A DNA stretch of 64,000 nt from NCBI GenBank assembly GCA_030035585.1, contig CM057469.1, forward strand, positions 16,734,501-16,798,500, read 5' to 3'. The position numbers and the translations under genes were made by a program. Source of the stretch: Dugong dugon (taxonomy: Eukaryota; Chordata; Mammalia; Sirenia; Dugongidae). The notes under the pieces were generated by a model that did no database searches, was not told the origin of the DNA, and saw only the letters and a list, made by a program, of their open reading frames with translations. This document shows positions 1-12,225 of this stretch, one piece after another (the first letter of the stretch is position 1; each line of letters opens with the position of its first letter).

Positions 1-1705
1 TTTGCTGAGTGTTTTTATCACGAAAAGGTGCTAGATTTTGTCAATGGATTTTCTGCATCAAGTGAGATGATCATGTGGGGTTTTTTTTTCCTTTATCCTA
101 TTAATGTGTTGTACTATATTGATTGATTTTCTTATGTTGAACCACCTTTGCACTCCTGGAATGAATCCCACATGGTCGTGGCATTCGGTGCTTTAAATAT
201 GGTGTCGGATTTGATTTGCTCGTATTTTGTTGAGGATTCTTGCATCTATATTTATTAAGGGAGATTGGTGTCTTTACCTAGCTTTGGTATCTGGGCAATG
301 TTGACCTCAGACAAAGAGAAAGTGTTCCTTCCTCTTCTATTTTTTGGAAGAGTTTGGAGAAGAATTAGCATTAATACTTCTTTAAATGTTTGGTGGAATA
401 CACCAGTAAAGCCATCTGGTACCAGATTTTTCCTTGTTGGGAGGTTTTTGATTACTAATTTCTTGACTTGCTATAGGTCTGTTGAGATTTTCTAATTCTT
501 CTTGAGTCAGTTTATATCTTTGTGTGTTTCTAGGCATTTGTTCATTTCATCTAGGTTATCTGATTTGTTGGAATACAGTTATTTATAGTATTTTCTTATA
601 ATCCTTTTTCTTTTGGTAGAGTCAGTAGTAATGTCCACATTTTCATTTTTGATTTTAGATATTTGTGTCTTCTCTTTTTTCCTTGTCTGTCTAGTTAAAG
701 GTTTGTCAATTTTACTGATCCTTCCAAAGAACCAAATTTTGGGTTCATCAATTCTCTCTTCTGTTTTTCTATCCTATATTTCATTTATTTCCACTCTAAA
801 TCTTCATTATTTCCTTCTTTCTGGTATCTTTGAGCTCAGTTTGCTCTTCTTTTTCTCAAGGTGTAAAGTTAGGTTATTGATTTGAGATTTTTCTTCTTTT
901 ATAATGTAGAGGTTTACCACTATAAATTTCCCTCTGAGTACTGCCTTTGCTGCATCCCGTAAGTTTTGTTATGCTGTGCTTTCATTTTCATTCATCTCTT
1001 AAGTATTTTCTAATTCCCCTTGTGATTTCTTCTTTGACTTATTGGTTGTTAAATAGTGTGTTGTTTAATTTCCACATGTTCATATGATTTCCAATTTTTC
1101 TTCTGTTATTGATTTCCAGTTTCATTCCATTGCGGTCAAAGAAGACACTTTGTATGAATTCAATCTTTTTTAAATTTGTTAAGACTTAATATAAATATCA
1201 CTATTTCATATTCTGCAGAAAAGCATTAACCTAGCAAGCTTGTTTTATGATCTAATATATGGTATATCCTGGAGAATGATCCATGTGCACGAGAGAAGAA
1301 TATGTATTTGCTGTGGTTGGCTGAGTGTTCTATATATATCTCTGCTAGATCTAGTTGGTTTATTTAAAAAAAAAAAAAAACCCCACTGCCGTCGAGTCAA
1401 TTCCAACTCTTAGCGACCCTATACGACAGAGTAGAACTGACCCATAGGGTTTCCAAAGAGCAGCTGGTGGATTCAAATTGCTGACATTTTGGTTAGCAGC
1501 TGAACACTTAACCACTGCGCCACCAGGTCTCTGTTTGTTTATAGTGCTGTCCATGTCCTCTATTTCCTTATTGATCTTTTGTCTAGATGTTCCATCCATT
1601 ATTGAAAATGATGTATTGGAGTCTCCTAACTATTATTGTCGAATTTTCTATTTCTCTCTTCAATTCTATCAGTGTTTGCATCATATACTCTGGGGCCTAT
1701 CATTA
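1..1705 (-). mobile_element. L1 ORF2 fragment, antisense, split by a SINE
   Basis: Read on the minus strand this is an L1 ORF2 reverse-transcriptase segment. The plus strand shows the familiar reverse complement of L1 RT, including the stretches around TTTGCTGAGTGTTTTTATCA and GAATGAATCCCACATGG. It has many stops and indels and is inactive. An AfroSINE at 1366-1532 interrupts it, and the L1 resumes at about 1533. The left end runs off the window. Confidence 0.9.
1366..1532 (-). mobile_element. AfroSINE (antisense) in L1
   Basis: A 15-A run at 1366-1380 marks the reverse complement of the SINE's 3' T-rich tail. It is followed by the antisense 3' domain (TAGCGACCCTATACGACAGA) and the tRNA-like head, ending CACTGCGCCACCAGG. 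Similar GTTTATT-like bases flank both sides, consistent with a target duplication. Confidence 0.9.
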
Positions 1706-1719
1706 GGTACTGTGGTGCG

Positions 1720-2400
1720 ATGGATCACTTTTGTGTGGCCTTTCTAGCCATGGTCTTGTAACTCCCACCCAAGTGATTGGGCAGGACTGTGTAATAGGGT
1801 AATTGTGGCCCACCAAAGGGATTGGTCAGTTTTGCCATCCCACTGGGCTTGAAATGAGCCATCCCAGAGGTAGGAAGGAGAAGGAAGGAAGACTTTTTCG
1901 CTGACACTCTACTTTACCAAGCATGATGTCCTTCTCCAGGGACTGGTCCTTCCTGACTACATGTCCAAAGTACAGGAGACAAAGACTCACCATCCTCTCT
2001 TCTAAGGAGAATTTTGGCTGCACTTCTTCCAAGATAGATTTGTTTGTTCTTTTGGCAGTCCCCAGTATATTCAATACTCTTCACCAACATCATAATTTAA
2101 AGGCATCAATTCTTCTTCGGTCTTCCTTATTCATTGTCCAGCTTTTGCATGCAGATCAGGCAACTGAAAATACCATGGCTTGGGTCAGGCGCACCTTAGC
2201 CCTCAAAGTGACATCTTTGCTTTTCAACACTTTAAAGAGGTCTTTTGCAGCAGATTTGCCTAATGCAATATGTCATTTGATTTCTTGACCACTGCTTCCA
2301 TGGGTGTTGTGGATCCAAGTAAAACGAAATCCTTGACAACTTCAATATTTTCTCTGCTTATCATGATCGATTTATTGGTCCAGCTGTGAGAATTTTTTTT
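1720..2400 (-). mobile_element. RTE/BovB-like LINE fragment, antisense
   Basis: The minus-strand translation holds the RTE ORF C-terminal pattern RTNKSILEEVQPKFSLEERM followed by LCLLYFGHVVRKDQSLEKDI. The same block recurs in sense orientation at 39008-39327. Stops and frameshifts show it is inactive. The segment at about 1720-1890 appears to be the same element's 3' region, with lower confidence. Confidence 0.8.
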
Positions 2401-2479
2401 TCTTTATGTTAAGGTGTAATCCATACTAAAGGCTGTAGTGTTTCACCTTCATCATTAAGTGCTCAGTACAGTGCTTGGC

Positions 2480-3240
2480 ACAAGTAAATACTCAATAAAT
2501 ATTAATCCTCAATAAATATCTGCTGTTGTCATTCAGCAGCTGCTCTGGCCAAAAACATGGGCTCCATTCTTGATTCTACCCTTTCCTTCAGTGCAAACAG
2601 CTAATCTACCTGCAAGTCCTATGAGTTCTACCTGTAAAACATATCACAAACACTGCTACCCTAGTTCAAGGCACAACAATTTCTCACTTGCACTGCTGCA
2701 AAAGTCCTAACTGGCCTCCCTCCTTCCACTCTTGCTCCCCATGAATCTATTCATAGGGCAACACAAGTCACCCTTTTAAGACATATATGCTGATAATGTC
2801 ACTACTCTCTCAGAGGAATGGCTTCCCTTAAAACAAAACACAAACTCCTTTCCAGGAGGGACCTCATACCCTAACACTCTTCCCTTCACTCACTCCACTT
2901 CAGCCACAGTGGTCTTCTTTCTGTTCCTCTGTTTCCACATTAGGGACCCTAATTGTTCCCTCTGTCTGATTAATCTGCCCCAAAATCTTCACATGCCTTC
3001 TCATCAAAATTTTACATGTCAACTGAAACATCACCTCCTCAGAGAGGCCTTCCCTGCCGACCCAATCTAAATTACCACCCAAATCACTCTGTCATGTCAT
3101 CCTCCATGTAAAGCTCCATGACAACAGAGACCCTGCCTGTGCTCTTCATTGTTATTCATCTCCAGAAACTGAAACTTAGTGCATAGGAGGTATGCAACAA
3201 ATACTCATTTAAATGAATAAATGAGTGTACTCCACATTCT
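2480..3240 (+). repeat. LINE L2 3' region
   Basis: The sense 3' part of L2 is recognised by AACATCACCTCCTCAGAGAG, GCCTTCCCTG, the AGCTCCATGACAACAGAGACC block and the terminal AATAAATGA-type end. The first about 60 bases (AGTGCTTGGCAC, ATACTCAATAAAT) look like the end of a separate L2 or MIR copy. Confidence 0.8.
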
Positions 3241-3299
3241 GTTGTAGCAAAAGACTACACATTTTAAGGCTACGTCTGTCTTGAAGGAAAGCAATCTCC

Positions 3300-3790
3300 G
3301 AGTCTCCTTGCTTTAAAAACAAATATATATTCAATGGCCTCCCACTTTACACAGTCAAATTCAAATTATGTAGTAAGTCTTCTGAAATCAGGACAGAACC
3401 CACCATTCTAACCTTATGTCCCACTACCCTCCCATTCCGCCTCCCACCAAATACTCTGCTCCAAGCACATGCCTTTTAGTTTTCTTGTCTCCACACTAAT
3501 TTCCACTGTTCCCATCCATCTAAAATACCCTCTTCCTAACTCAATTTCATAAAACATTACCTTCTTAAGTATCAGTTCAAATGTCACCTCCAAGATTGAC
3601 CCTTTCTACTGCCCACTCCCCTCAGCAAAGGTTATCTTTCTCATCTGCCTCCTTCATTGTACTTACATTTTGTATAATTCCTTGAAGGCGGGAACCACAT
3701 GTTGTTCATCTTTATTGTTCCCACACTCCATTATGCACATAATATTTATTGTGCACAATAAATGTTTATTGATTCTAAACAGACCTTCTA
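3300..3790 (+). repeat. Second LINE L2 3' region
   Basis: It has the same order of L2 3' motifs as the preceding copy (ATGTCACCTCC, CCTTGAAGGCGGGAACCA, then TAATATTTATTG and AATAAATGTTTATTG). It is diverged and inactive. Confidence 0.75.
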
Positions 3791-4439
3791 ACCACACCTT
3801 CTCCAGATATCACTAACAATAAATATATACTGGAATTTATTTGTACTAGGGATACAGTGCGATGATCCTTGGTGTGACATACATAAAAAGATAACTAATA
3901 ATCCAAGACGATTCATATTGGTTGCCAAATGAGCACTATAAACAGTAAATTTTATGGGCATTCTGAGGAGGGCTAAATCAACAAAGGATGGCAGGAATGA
4001 GAAAGGTATATAATTTTAATGACCTTCTGCTATATTAAAATTCAAATTTAATTATAGATATCTATAATGCATCCTTTTCTCTCTTCCACACAGTAACACT
4101 GACCCAGAATCCCTAAATCAAAAGCACATACTAGAAAGGCATTATACAGAGTTGGTTAGGAAAAGGCAAAGAATACCATAAAACTTCACTGTAGCACCAA
4201 TAATTCCTTTAAAAATTTTTGTTAATAAATTATAAACCACAACACCAACTGTAGTGGAGACTGCTTGTGGTTTACCCAGAATCCATTTCCCCTTACCTAA
4301 ATAGAACTGTAATTTTTTTAAGATATCTATACTTCCCTCACACAGTCCATGTACTTCAATAATTTCATCTCCACCAATCCAATGATTGGTTTGGGAATAG
4401 ATACGAGGCCTAATTCTGGCCATTAAGACCAAAGGGGAG

Positions 4440-5500
4440 ATTGTCTGCGTGCTTCTGTGAAAGGAAAAGTCTTGTTCCTCTTGAGAGGGCTATAGGAAGC
4501 CACTTCTCTCTTCTCTCTCTGAACTAGGAAACATGTTGCTCCAGTTGCCATCCTATAACCTTAAGGAAAAATGGCATTAGGAAAGAAGCTTACACTATGG
4601 CAGTTGTGAGAATAAAAGAACCTGGATGTCTGATGACACTGCTGATCAACCAAGAAGCTTATCCCACATGGCATAAGAACCTAGTCTTACCTAAGTAAGG
4701 TGGTCTTTGTCCTTGCTCTGGAGAAATGCCCCTTGGAGCAAGTAGGATGTCTTGGTTTGGGACTTCCAGGCCACACCTGAGAATCTGTACTGGTGAGTTG
4801 GTGGCTGGCCAGACCAGAAAAGTCTCACCCATGAGGCCGACAGCAACTAGCCTCAGAAGGCATGATTTAGCCTATCATGCAAGATTGGCCAATAAAAGCC
4901 TGCAATCTTAAGGCTCAGACAGCTTCCTGGTTGACAAGATCATCTGCTCTCAGGAGAGTAGTAGTACGCCCCCTGGAAGCTGTATGTTGGTAACCCTCTC
5001 AGACCTCGCCCTCTGTGTCTATTCCTTTGTATTCTTTGTAGCTATAATAAATCTGTAGTTGTAAGTGTGGTGTGGTATACTCTCCATGTATTCCGTGAGT
5101 CACTCCAGCAAATTATCAAACCCAAAGGGGCAGCAGAAAACAACACGTCTGAAAGTAAGGGTGTCATGTAGACTCCCAAACTTGCAGCTGGCATCCTAAA
5201 GGGGTAGTGGGAAATCAGCCCCAAATTTGTGGCCAGCAAGTCAGAAGTTTGGGGTGTCATGTGGACTCTCTGGACTTTTTGGCTGGTGTCTGCCTATTTG
5301 GTAGAGTGAAGGATTGTGTCCTTTTAACTTCTGAGCTCTGACCTAGCTCCTGGTGGCTAGGGTCAGAGAGAGAGAACTCCACGGGAGTGGCTGGTGACGA
5401 ACATGGAGAAGTGGGAAATGTGAGGAGTGGAGCAATCTCCACATTTTGGGGATTGAATTCATGCCGATCCTTATTAAGCACCACATCGCTGGTCTTAGTA
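4440..5500 (+). repeat. Unclassified old repeat, possibly LTR-derived
   Basis: This stretch holds LTR-like signals: AATAAAAGCC at about 4890 and ATAATAAATCTGTAG at about 5044. Further on, partly repeated phrases of the type GGGTGTCATGTGGACTC occur near 5158 and 5250. I could not assign a family. It could be an ERV LTR with a leader or an old LINE end. No coding sequence is supported. Confidence 0.35.
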
Positions 5501-5701
5501 AGTAAACCAGTAAAAATTTCCTTATTTAAACCAATTTACATTGGATTTTCAGTTACTTACTGCCAAAAGCACGTTAGCAACCTTCCAATTTTTATTACAC
5601 AATCAACAACCTTTTCTTGTTACTGTACTTGCATTCATATTATTTCCTTTTATTCCAACCACAGAAGTCAAAATTGCACCATCAAAAATTGTACCTGTTT
5701 C

Positions 5702-7484
5702 AGGAACAAGACAAGGATGCCCTTTATCACCACTCCTGTTTAACACTGTGCTGGAAGTTCTAGCTAGAGCAATAAGGCAAGAAAAAGAAATAAAGGGCAT
5801 CCAAATTGGTAATGAAGAAGTTAAACTATCCCTGTTTGCAGATGATATGATACTATACATAGAAAACCCTAAAGAATCCATGAAAAATCTACTGGAACTA
5901 ATAGAAAGATTCAGCAGAGTAGCAGGATACAAGATAAACATTCAAAAATCAGTTGGATTCCTATACACCAATAAGGAGAACGATGAAAAGGAAATCAGGA
6001 AAACAATACCATTTTCAATAGCCCCTAAAAAGATAAAATACTTAGGAATAAATCTGACCAGGGATGTAAAAGACCTATACAAAGAAAACTACAAAACACT
6101 ACCGCATGAAACCCAAAGGGATCTACATAAATGGAAAAACATACCATGCTCATGGATAGGCAGACTCAACATTGTGAAAATGACAATTCTGCCCAAAGCA
6201 ATTTACAAATACAACGCAATCCCGATCCAAATACCAACAACATTCTTCAAAGAGATGGAAAAACTAATCCTTAACTTTATATGGAAAGGGAAGAAGCCCC
6301 GAATAAGTAAAGCACTACTGAAGAAGAAGAAGAAGGCTGGAGGACTCACACTACCTGACTTCAGAACCTACTATACAGCTACAGTAGTCAAAATGGCCTG
6401 GTACTGGTACAACGACAAATACATTGAGCAATGGAACAGAATTGAGAACCCAGATGTAAATCCATCCACCTACGGTCACCTGATCTTCGACAAGGGCCCA
6501 AAGTCCATCAAATGGGGAAAAGACAGTCTTTTTAACAAATGGTGCTGGCAAAACTGGATATCCATTTGCAAAAAACTGAAACAGGACCCATACCTCACAC
6601 CGTATACAAAAACTACTTCAAAATGGATCAAAGACCTGAATATAAAGCCTAAAACTACAAAGTTCATAGAAGAAAAAATAGGACCAACACTTCAGGCCTT
6701 AATACATGGCATTAACAGGATACAAACCATAACCATCAATGCACAAAACCCAACAGATAAGCTAGATAACTGGGATCTTCTAAAAATTAAACACCTATGC
6801 TCTTCAAAAGACTTCACCAAAAAAGTCAAAAGAGAACCTACAGACTGGGAAAAAATTTTTGGACAGTACAAGTCAGACAAAGGTCTAATCTCCATAATCT
6901 ACAAGAAAATCCAACACCTCTACAACAAAAAGACAAATAATCCTATTAAAAAATGGGCAAAGGAAATGAACAGACACTTCACCAAAGAAGACATTCAAAT
7001 GGCCAACAGACACATGAGGAAATGCTCCCAATCACTAGCCATTAGAGAAATGCAAATTAAAACCACAATGAGATACCATCTCACCCCGGCATTAATGGCA
7101 CGAATCAAAAACACTGGAAATAACAAATGTTGGAGGGGCTGCGGGGAGATGGGAACTCTTATGCACTGCTGGTGGGAATGCAAAATGATACAACCATTTT
7201 GGAAAATGATATGGCGTTTCCTCAGAAAGCTAGAAATAGACATACCATTCAATCCAACAATCCCACTCCTAGGAATAGATCCTAGAGAAATAAGAGTCGT
7301 CACTCAAATAGACATATGCACACCTATGTTCATGGCAGCATTGTTCACAACAGCAAAACGATGGAAACAACCTAGACGCCCATCAACAGATGAATGGATA
7401 AACAAACTATGGTACATACACACAATGGAGTACTATGCAACGAGAAAGAACAACAATGAATCTGTGAACCATCTCATAACATAG
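5702..7484 (+). pseudogene. L1 ORF2 C-terminal remnant (open frame)
   Basis: This is an uninterrupted frame of about 594 codons from an L1 ORF2. It begins mid-RT ([14 protein letters not shown]), carries the catalytic FADD box at 5835-5846, and continues through the RT thumb to the C-terminal zinc-knuckle-like [18 protein letters not shown] (7128-7181). It ends [19 protein letters not shown]. The N-terminal endonuclease and early RT motifs are lost by 5' truncation. The frame stays open a further 54 codons upstream into host intron DNA, which is chance and not part of the protein. Retention of the frame reflects recent insertion, not host function. Confidence 0.92.
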
Positions 7485-8739
7485 ATGAAACTGGAGGACA
7501 TTATGCTGAGTGAAATAAGTCAATCACAAAAGGACAAATATTGTATGAGACCTCTATTGTAAAAACCCATGAAAAAGTTCACACGCAAAATGTAACAATC
7601 TTTGTTGGTTACCAGGGATGGGAGGGGTTGGCAGGGAAATACTAAATAGGCAATAGATAAGTGGTATCTTGGGTGAAGGGTGAGACAGTACGCAATACAG
7701 GGGAAACTAGCACAACCTGTACAAGGAAAGGTCATGGAAGCCCCATAGACACATCCAAACTCCCTGAGGGACTGAGTTGCTGGGCGGAGGGCTCTGGGGA
7801 CCATGGTCTCGGGGAACATCTAGCTCAACTGGCATGACACAGCTTATAAAGACAATGCTCTACATTCTACCTTGGTGAGTAGCGTCTGGGGTCTTAACAG
7901 CCTGTGAGCAGCCATCTAAGATACTCCACTGGTCTCATCCCTTTGGGAGCAAGGGAGAATGAAGAGAACAGGATACAAGGAAAAGATTAGTCCGAAGGAC
8001 TAATTGTCCACAGCTACCAAGGCCTCCACCGGACTGAGTCCAGTACAGCTAGATGGTGCCCGGCTACCACCACTGACTGCTCTGACCAGGATCACAACAG
8101 AGGGTTCTGGACAGAGCTGGAGAAGGATGTAGAGCATAATTCTAACTCATAAAAAAAAAAGACCAGATTTACTGGCCTAAAGGAGACTGGAGAAACCTTG
8201 AGAGTACGGCCTCCAGACACCCTTTTAGCTCAGTGGTGAAGTTACCTCCGAGGTTCACTGTTCAGCCTGGAAGCGGACAGCCCCGTAAAACCAAATGAGA
8301 CTAACGAGGTACAGGAGTCCAGTGACAAGGGCCAGAAGGCAGAAGGGGACAAGGAAGCTGGTGATAGGGAACACAAGACTGAGTAAGGATATTGTTGATG
8401 TGCTGTGAGATTGTTAACCATTGTCATAGGGCAACATTTGTAGTAACTGTTAAATGAGAAACTATTTTGTTCTGTAAGCCTTCATTTTAAGTGAGAATAA
8501 CAGCACAATTGGAAGAGCGTAGTCAATGTCACTGAACTGTGTATGTAGAAATTTTTGAAACAGTGTATCTTCGGCTATGTGTATTTACACCAAAAAAAAA
8601 GGTTTAGAATTTAGAGGGTTAATGTGTCGTGGGGTTGTTAACCAATGTCATAAAACAACATGTGTACTACTGTTTCATGAGAAACTATTTGTTCTGTAAG
8701 CCTTCACTTGAAGTACAATAAAATATTAAAAAAAAAAAA
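7485..8739 (+). mobile_element. L1 3'UTR of the 5702 insertion
   Basis: This is a long 3'UTR of about 1.25 kb that starts after the ORF2 stop and ends with TACAATAAAATATTAAAAA. Its second half recurs at 23531-24257 and, more diverged and antisense, at 37503-38640, which shows an L1 lineage active in this genome. Confidence 0.85.
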
Positions 8740-9724
8740 TTAGCCAATAAAAATTGTACCTGTTTCTACTTCAGAATCATAAATTCAAGAGCATAAATAT
8801 TCACAAAATCCCTTTTAAGTTCCTCTTAAAGAAAACAGTTAAAAAATAACAAATAGCCCTGAGGTTTATAAATAATATAGTTTATAAATAATATATTAAT
8901 TTTAAAGAAATTGTTTAAAAGAAGAAATATGAAATCTACAGTGATTTTTTTAAAGTCTCAAATGGAAACTATATTTCACTATTTAGAGACACAAGCATTT
9001 CCCTACTGTTTTCCTAAGTGAGCTAAAAGTAAGAGAGGTATAATGATTATGAAAAAAGATGTTGTTCGAATTATTTTTAGATAGATTGGCAGTAAAACAA
9101 ATTTTTTAAAATATTTTTTATTAACAAATGCCTCATCAATAAAGTTCACTGAACTAAAATCCTCTTTCTCTATTACCTAGAAGACAGTGAAAATCAAACA
9201 AATATTAAGATAACTTAATCATAATTTTATTACTTTCCATTTGTAATTTTAAACTCAAAATTCTGAATTTGTTAAAACTTTACTTGTTAAAAAGAATAAG
9301 GGGTAAGAAGTATTTTAATAATAAATATTATTATGAGCAGTATGTCTTATTATCTTTTCAATCCTCTGTAACTAGGCAATAACCACCACAAAGTAAGCAC
9401 TTCACAGTTAGTGACTTTAATTATTGCTATTAACATTGATCACTCTTTGACCTCTGATCCATGTTCTTGCCTCCTGAACGATTCTACCTGGATGTTTTTA
9501 CTATCTTTCAAGCACAAACAAAAATCTAAACTTAAAACATTTTGATATCTAGGATGTCTTCTTTGTCATACTCTATTACATTTATTTCTAATTTCTACAG
9601 TTACTTTTGAAGTAGTTGAGAGTTTTAGGTGTTTTCTCTTCATTGTAACTATTGACTCAATACTGAAATGTAACTGTATTAATTAGTTTTAATTTTATTA
9701 ACTATTTCTTTAATCACTTCCTTC

Positions 9725-9905
9725 ATTCAAACACCAGTTCATCAAGTAAATATTTATTGAGTGCCTACAATATGCCAAGTATGTTAAGTACTGGGGATGA
9801 GGTAATAAGCAAAACAGACATGGTTCCTGCTCTGGCAGGAAACAGTAATGATAATCAAATGATTACAAACAAATATATAACTTAAAATTGTGATAAGTGC
9901 TGTAA
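9725..9905 (-). repeat. L2 3' end, antisense
   Basis: AAATATTTATTGAGTGCCTA and TACTGGGGATGAGG are the reverse complement of the L2 terminus and the block just upstream of it. Confidence 0.7.
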
Positions 9906-10115
9906 AATAGTGACTATGGTGTATTTTTAATCCCCTTTTAACCTTAATTATTCACAATTTCTAAAAATTATCACAAAAAAGGAATTCATTAAACTGAATC
10001 CTCCAGATCACAGAATTTATAACTAATGTGCCTTCAGAACTGGTTATACAACCTGTGACTAGTATTATTTATTGCAAAAGATATACAAAAACCCAATATC
10101 CATCAGATTCATATA

Positions 10116-10482
10116 CAGGCAGTCCCTGGGTTATAAACATCAGACTTAGATACAACCTGTAGTTACAAACCAACCCCCCATAAAGCCTATTATATTAAAA
10201 ATTAGAGGTACATACGATAGAAAGTATAATAACAAATGGGTGCTAATTTGTGACACGTGTCAAAACATTATTACTGTATTATTATGTAAGACATTTTAGT
10301 GTATCTAGAAGTGATTCTTTAATGTTTTTTATGCATAGAAAGGTACACCATATACTATACACTAAGACAAACATTTAACTGACATTAGATATGATCCATA
10401 CCTAACTGTTCCGATTTACGTACAAATTCCACTTAAAGACAGACTTAGGAACGGAACTCATTCGTAATCTGAGGACTGCCTG
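10116..10482 (+). mobile_element. Tc/mariner-type non-autonomous element
   Basis: The element begins CAGGCAGTCC and ends GGACTGCCTG, a perfect 10-base terminal inverted repeat. A TA dinucleotide flanks each side (10114-10115 and 10483-10484), the standard target duplication for Tc1/mariner transposons. It is 367 bases long with no ORF, so it needs a transposase in trans. A second copy lies at 48553-49023. The family name is uncertain. Confidence 0.8.
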
Positions 10483-10819
10483 TACAAGGCTATCATGGTA
10501 AGTTTATTTGAAAAAAAAAAAAAAAGACCAATTTTGTATTTCCTTTCCTATTTCATTATAAAATCAGGGGCAAATTCTGCTTTTAAAAAATGGCCCTAGG
10601 TTGTAATAAAATCATATTTAAACATAGAGGAGTTTATCACAGCATTATTTATAATAGCAAAAGTAAAAAATTGAAAGTAAACTAAATGTTCAAATATTTG
10701 TAGATGTCCAATAAAGAATTATATATCTACTTAATGAAATATTAAGCAAGCTTTGAAAATGTTAATTATGAAGACTCTATAGTCGTACAGAAAAAGTTTA
10801 AGAAATAACAATATTAATA

Positions 10820-11010
10820 ATGATAACTAACATTTACAGAGGGCTTACTATGTGCCAGGCACTAGTCTAGCATTTTATGTGCAATATTTTATTTAATATT
10901 CACAACTCTATAAAGTACACATAACTATCCCCATTTTTAAAGATAAAGAAACTGAGCCACAAAGACGTTAATTAACTTGCCCTAGGTCACTTTATCAAAA
11001 GTGAATAAAG
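10820..11010 (-). repeat. MIR, antisense
   Basis: CTTACTATGTGCCAGGCAC followed by CCCCATTTTTAAAGATAAAG and AAACTGAGCC is the reverse complement of the MIR core and its 3' LINE-like tail. Confidence 0.8.
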
Positions 11011-11550
11011 CAGAGTATAAAAACGTGTTAATACAGAAGCATTCCTATGTAGGAAACGTGTATATAAAAAGATACTCAATGAGAAAGCACAAAAATGACA
11101 AAAGTTGTTATAGTGGTGAAAATTTTCCCCCCTTTAAATAAATACAGGGGCTATTTTTATATTAATTATATTAATATTTTATATTATAAAATATATAATT
11201 TATAATTTTATATTATATTAATATTCTAATATTAAATTGTTTAAGAACATTTTAATGCCATATATTATGGAAAAATAATTTTAAAGTCAAATTCACAAAA
11301 CATATATTTTGTGTATGTGATACAAAATTTTAAAATTAAGATTTCCAGCGTTTCTGATATTATCTGTCTCACTTCCCTCACATATTGCACACAAAGGAGA
11401 GATAATGAAATTAATACAGTAGGAAAAGTATATCATTTAAGTGAGTTCAGCTCCATCTAACAGAATACTCAAATTAACCCTTAATATGGACTGAATTGTA
11501 TCCCCCAAAAATATGTGTTGTAAATCCTAACCCCTCCCTACACATATACA

Positions 11551-11715
11551 AGGAGCCCTGGTGGCACAGTGGTTAGGAGCTCAGCTGCTAACCAAAAGGC
11601 CGGCAGTTTGAATCCACCAGCCACTCTTTGGAAGCCCTATGGGGCAGTTATATTCTGTCCTATAGGGTCGCTATGAGTCAGAATTGACTTGATGGCAATG
11701 GGCTTGGTTTTTTGG
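11551..11715 (+). mobile_element. AfroSINE (sense), first of a tandem pair
   Basis: It begins AGGAGCCCTGGTGGCACAGT and holds CAGTTTGAATCC (B-box position). It then jumps to the CCCTATGGGGCAG and TATAGGGTCGCTATGAGTC 3' domain, without the middle block found in longer copies. Confidence 0.92.
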
Positions 11716-11730
11716 TTTATACATGTGGAA

Positions 11731-11944
11731 AGGAGCCCTGGTGGCACAGTGGTTAGGCAGCTTAGCTACTAACCAAAAGGTCAGCAGTTCAAACCCCACC
11801 AGCTGCCCCACAGGAAAAAGATTTGGCAGTCTTCTTCTGTAAAGTTTACAGCCTTGGAAACCCTATGGGGCTGTTCTACTCTGTTCTATAGGGTTACTAT
11901 GAGTCAGAATCAACTTGATGGCAAAGCGCTTTGTTTTGTTTTTT
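11731..11944 (+). mobile_element. AfroSINE (sense), second of a tandem pair
   Basis: This is a longer subtype that retains the middle block GGCAGTCTTCTTCTGTAAAG missing from the first copy. ATACATGTG(G)AA occurs at about 11719-11730 and 11946-11956, a target duplication showing that this copy inserted independently beside the first. Confidence 0.9.
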
Positions 11945-12225
11945 AATACATGTGAATGTGATATCATCTGGGAACAGGGTTTTGCTATGCTAATGAAGCC
12001 ACACCAGTGTAGGTTGTGTTTTAAGCCAATCACTTCTGAGATATAAAAAAGCAAATTATGCACAGAGCAAGGAAATACAAATGAATGTGAAGATACACAC
12101 CACATGAAGATCTCCAAGGAACTGAGGAAAAGATGCTAAAAAGAGACAAGGACTTTCTTCCTGAGCTGACAGAAAGTCACCCTCTTATGGTATTTCCATT
12201 ACAGCAGCACTAAGAAACTAAGACA

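Larger units (their letters stand above)
5684..8766 (+). mobile_element. 5'-truncated L1 insertion with TSDs
   Basis: The insertion is bounded by an 18-base direct repeat, AAAAATTGTACCTGTTTC, at 5684-5701 and 8749-8766. The L1 itself runs from 5702, inside the ORF2 reverse-transcriptase domain, through a long 3'UTR to an AATAAA-type signal and an A-run ending at about 8739. Nine extra bases lie between the A-tail and the right repeat, so the duplication may be longer and slightly diverged. The near-perfect repeat and the open ORF2 remnant indicate a relatively young insertion. It cannot move on its own because ORF1, the endonuclease and the start of RT are missing. Confidence 0.93.
11482..12225 (+). 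mobile_element. MaLR-type LTR carrying two AfroSINEs
   Basis: It starts TAATATGGACTGAATTGTAT (TG mutated to TA) and ends CTAAGAAACTAAGACA. A 5-base duplication ACCCT flanks it at 11477-11481 and 12226-12230. The head and tail match ERVL-MaLR LTRs. About 390 bases of its length are two inserted SINEs (11551-11944), leaving a solo LTR of ordinary size. Confidence 0.8.

Noticed and set aside
5541-5701. N-terminal 54 codons of the long ORF at 5541-7484
   Set aside because: They lie upstream of the L1 insertion point defined by the TSD, so they are host intron read through by chance.
11551-11944. tRNA genes suggested by A/B-box-like sequences
   Set aside because: These are tRNA-derived SINE heads with no complete cloverleaf; no independent tRNA gene was seen in the window.
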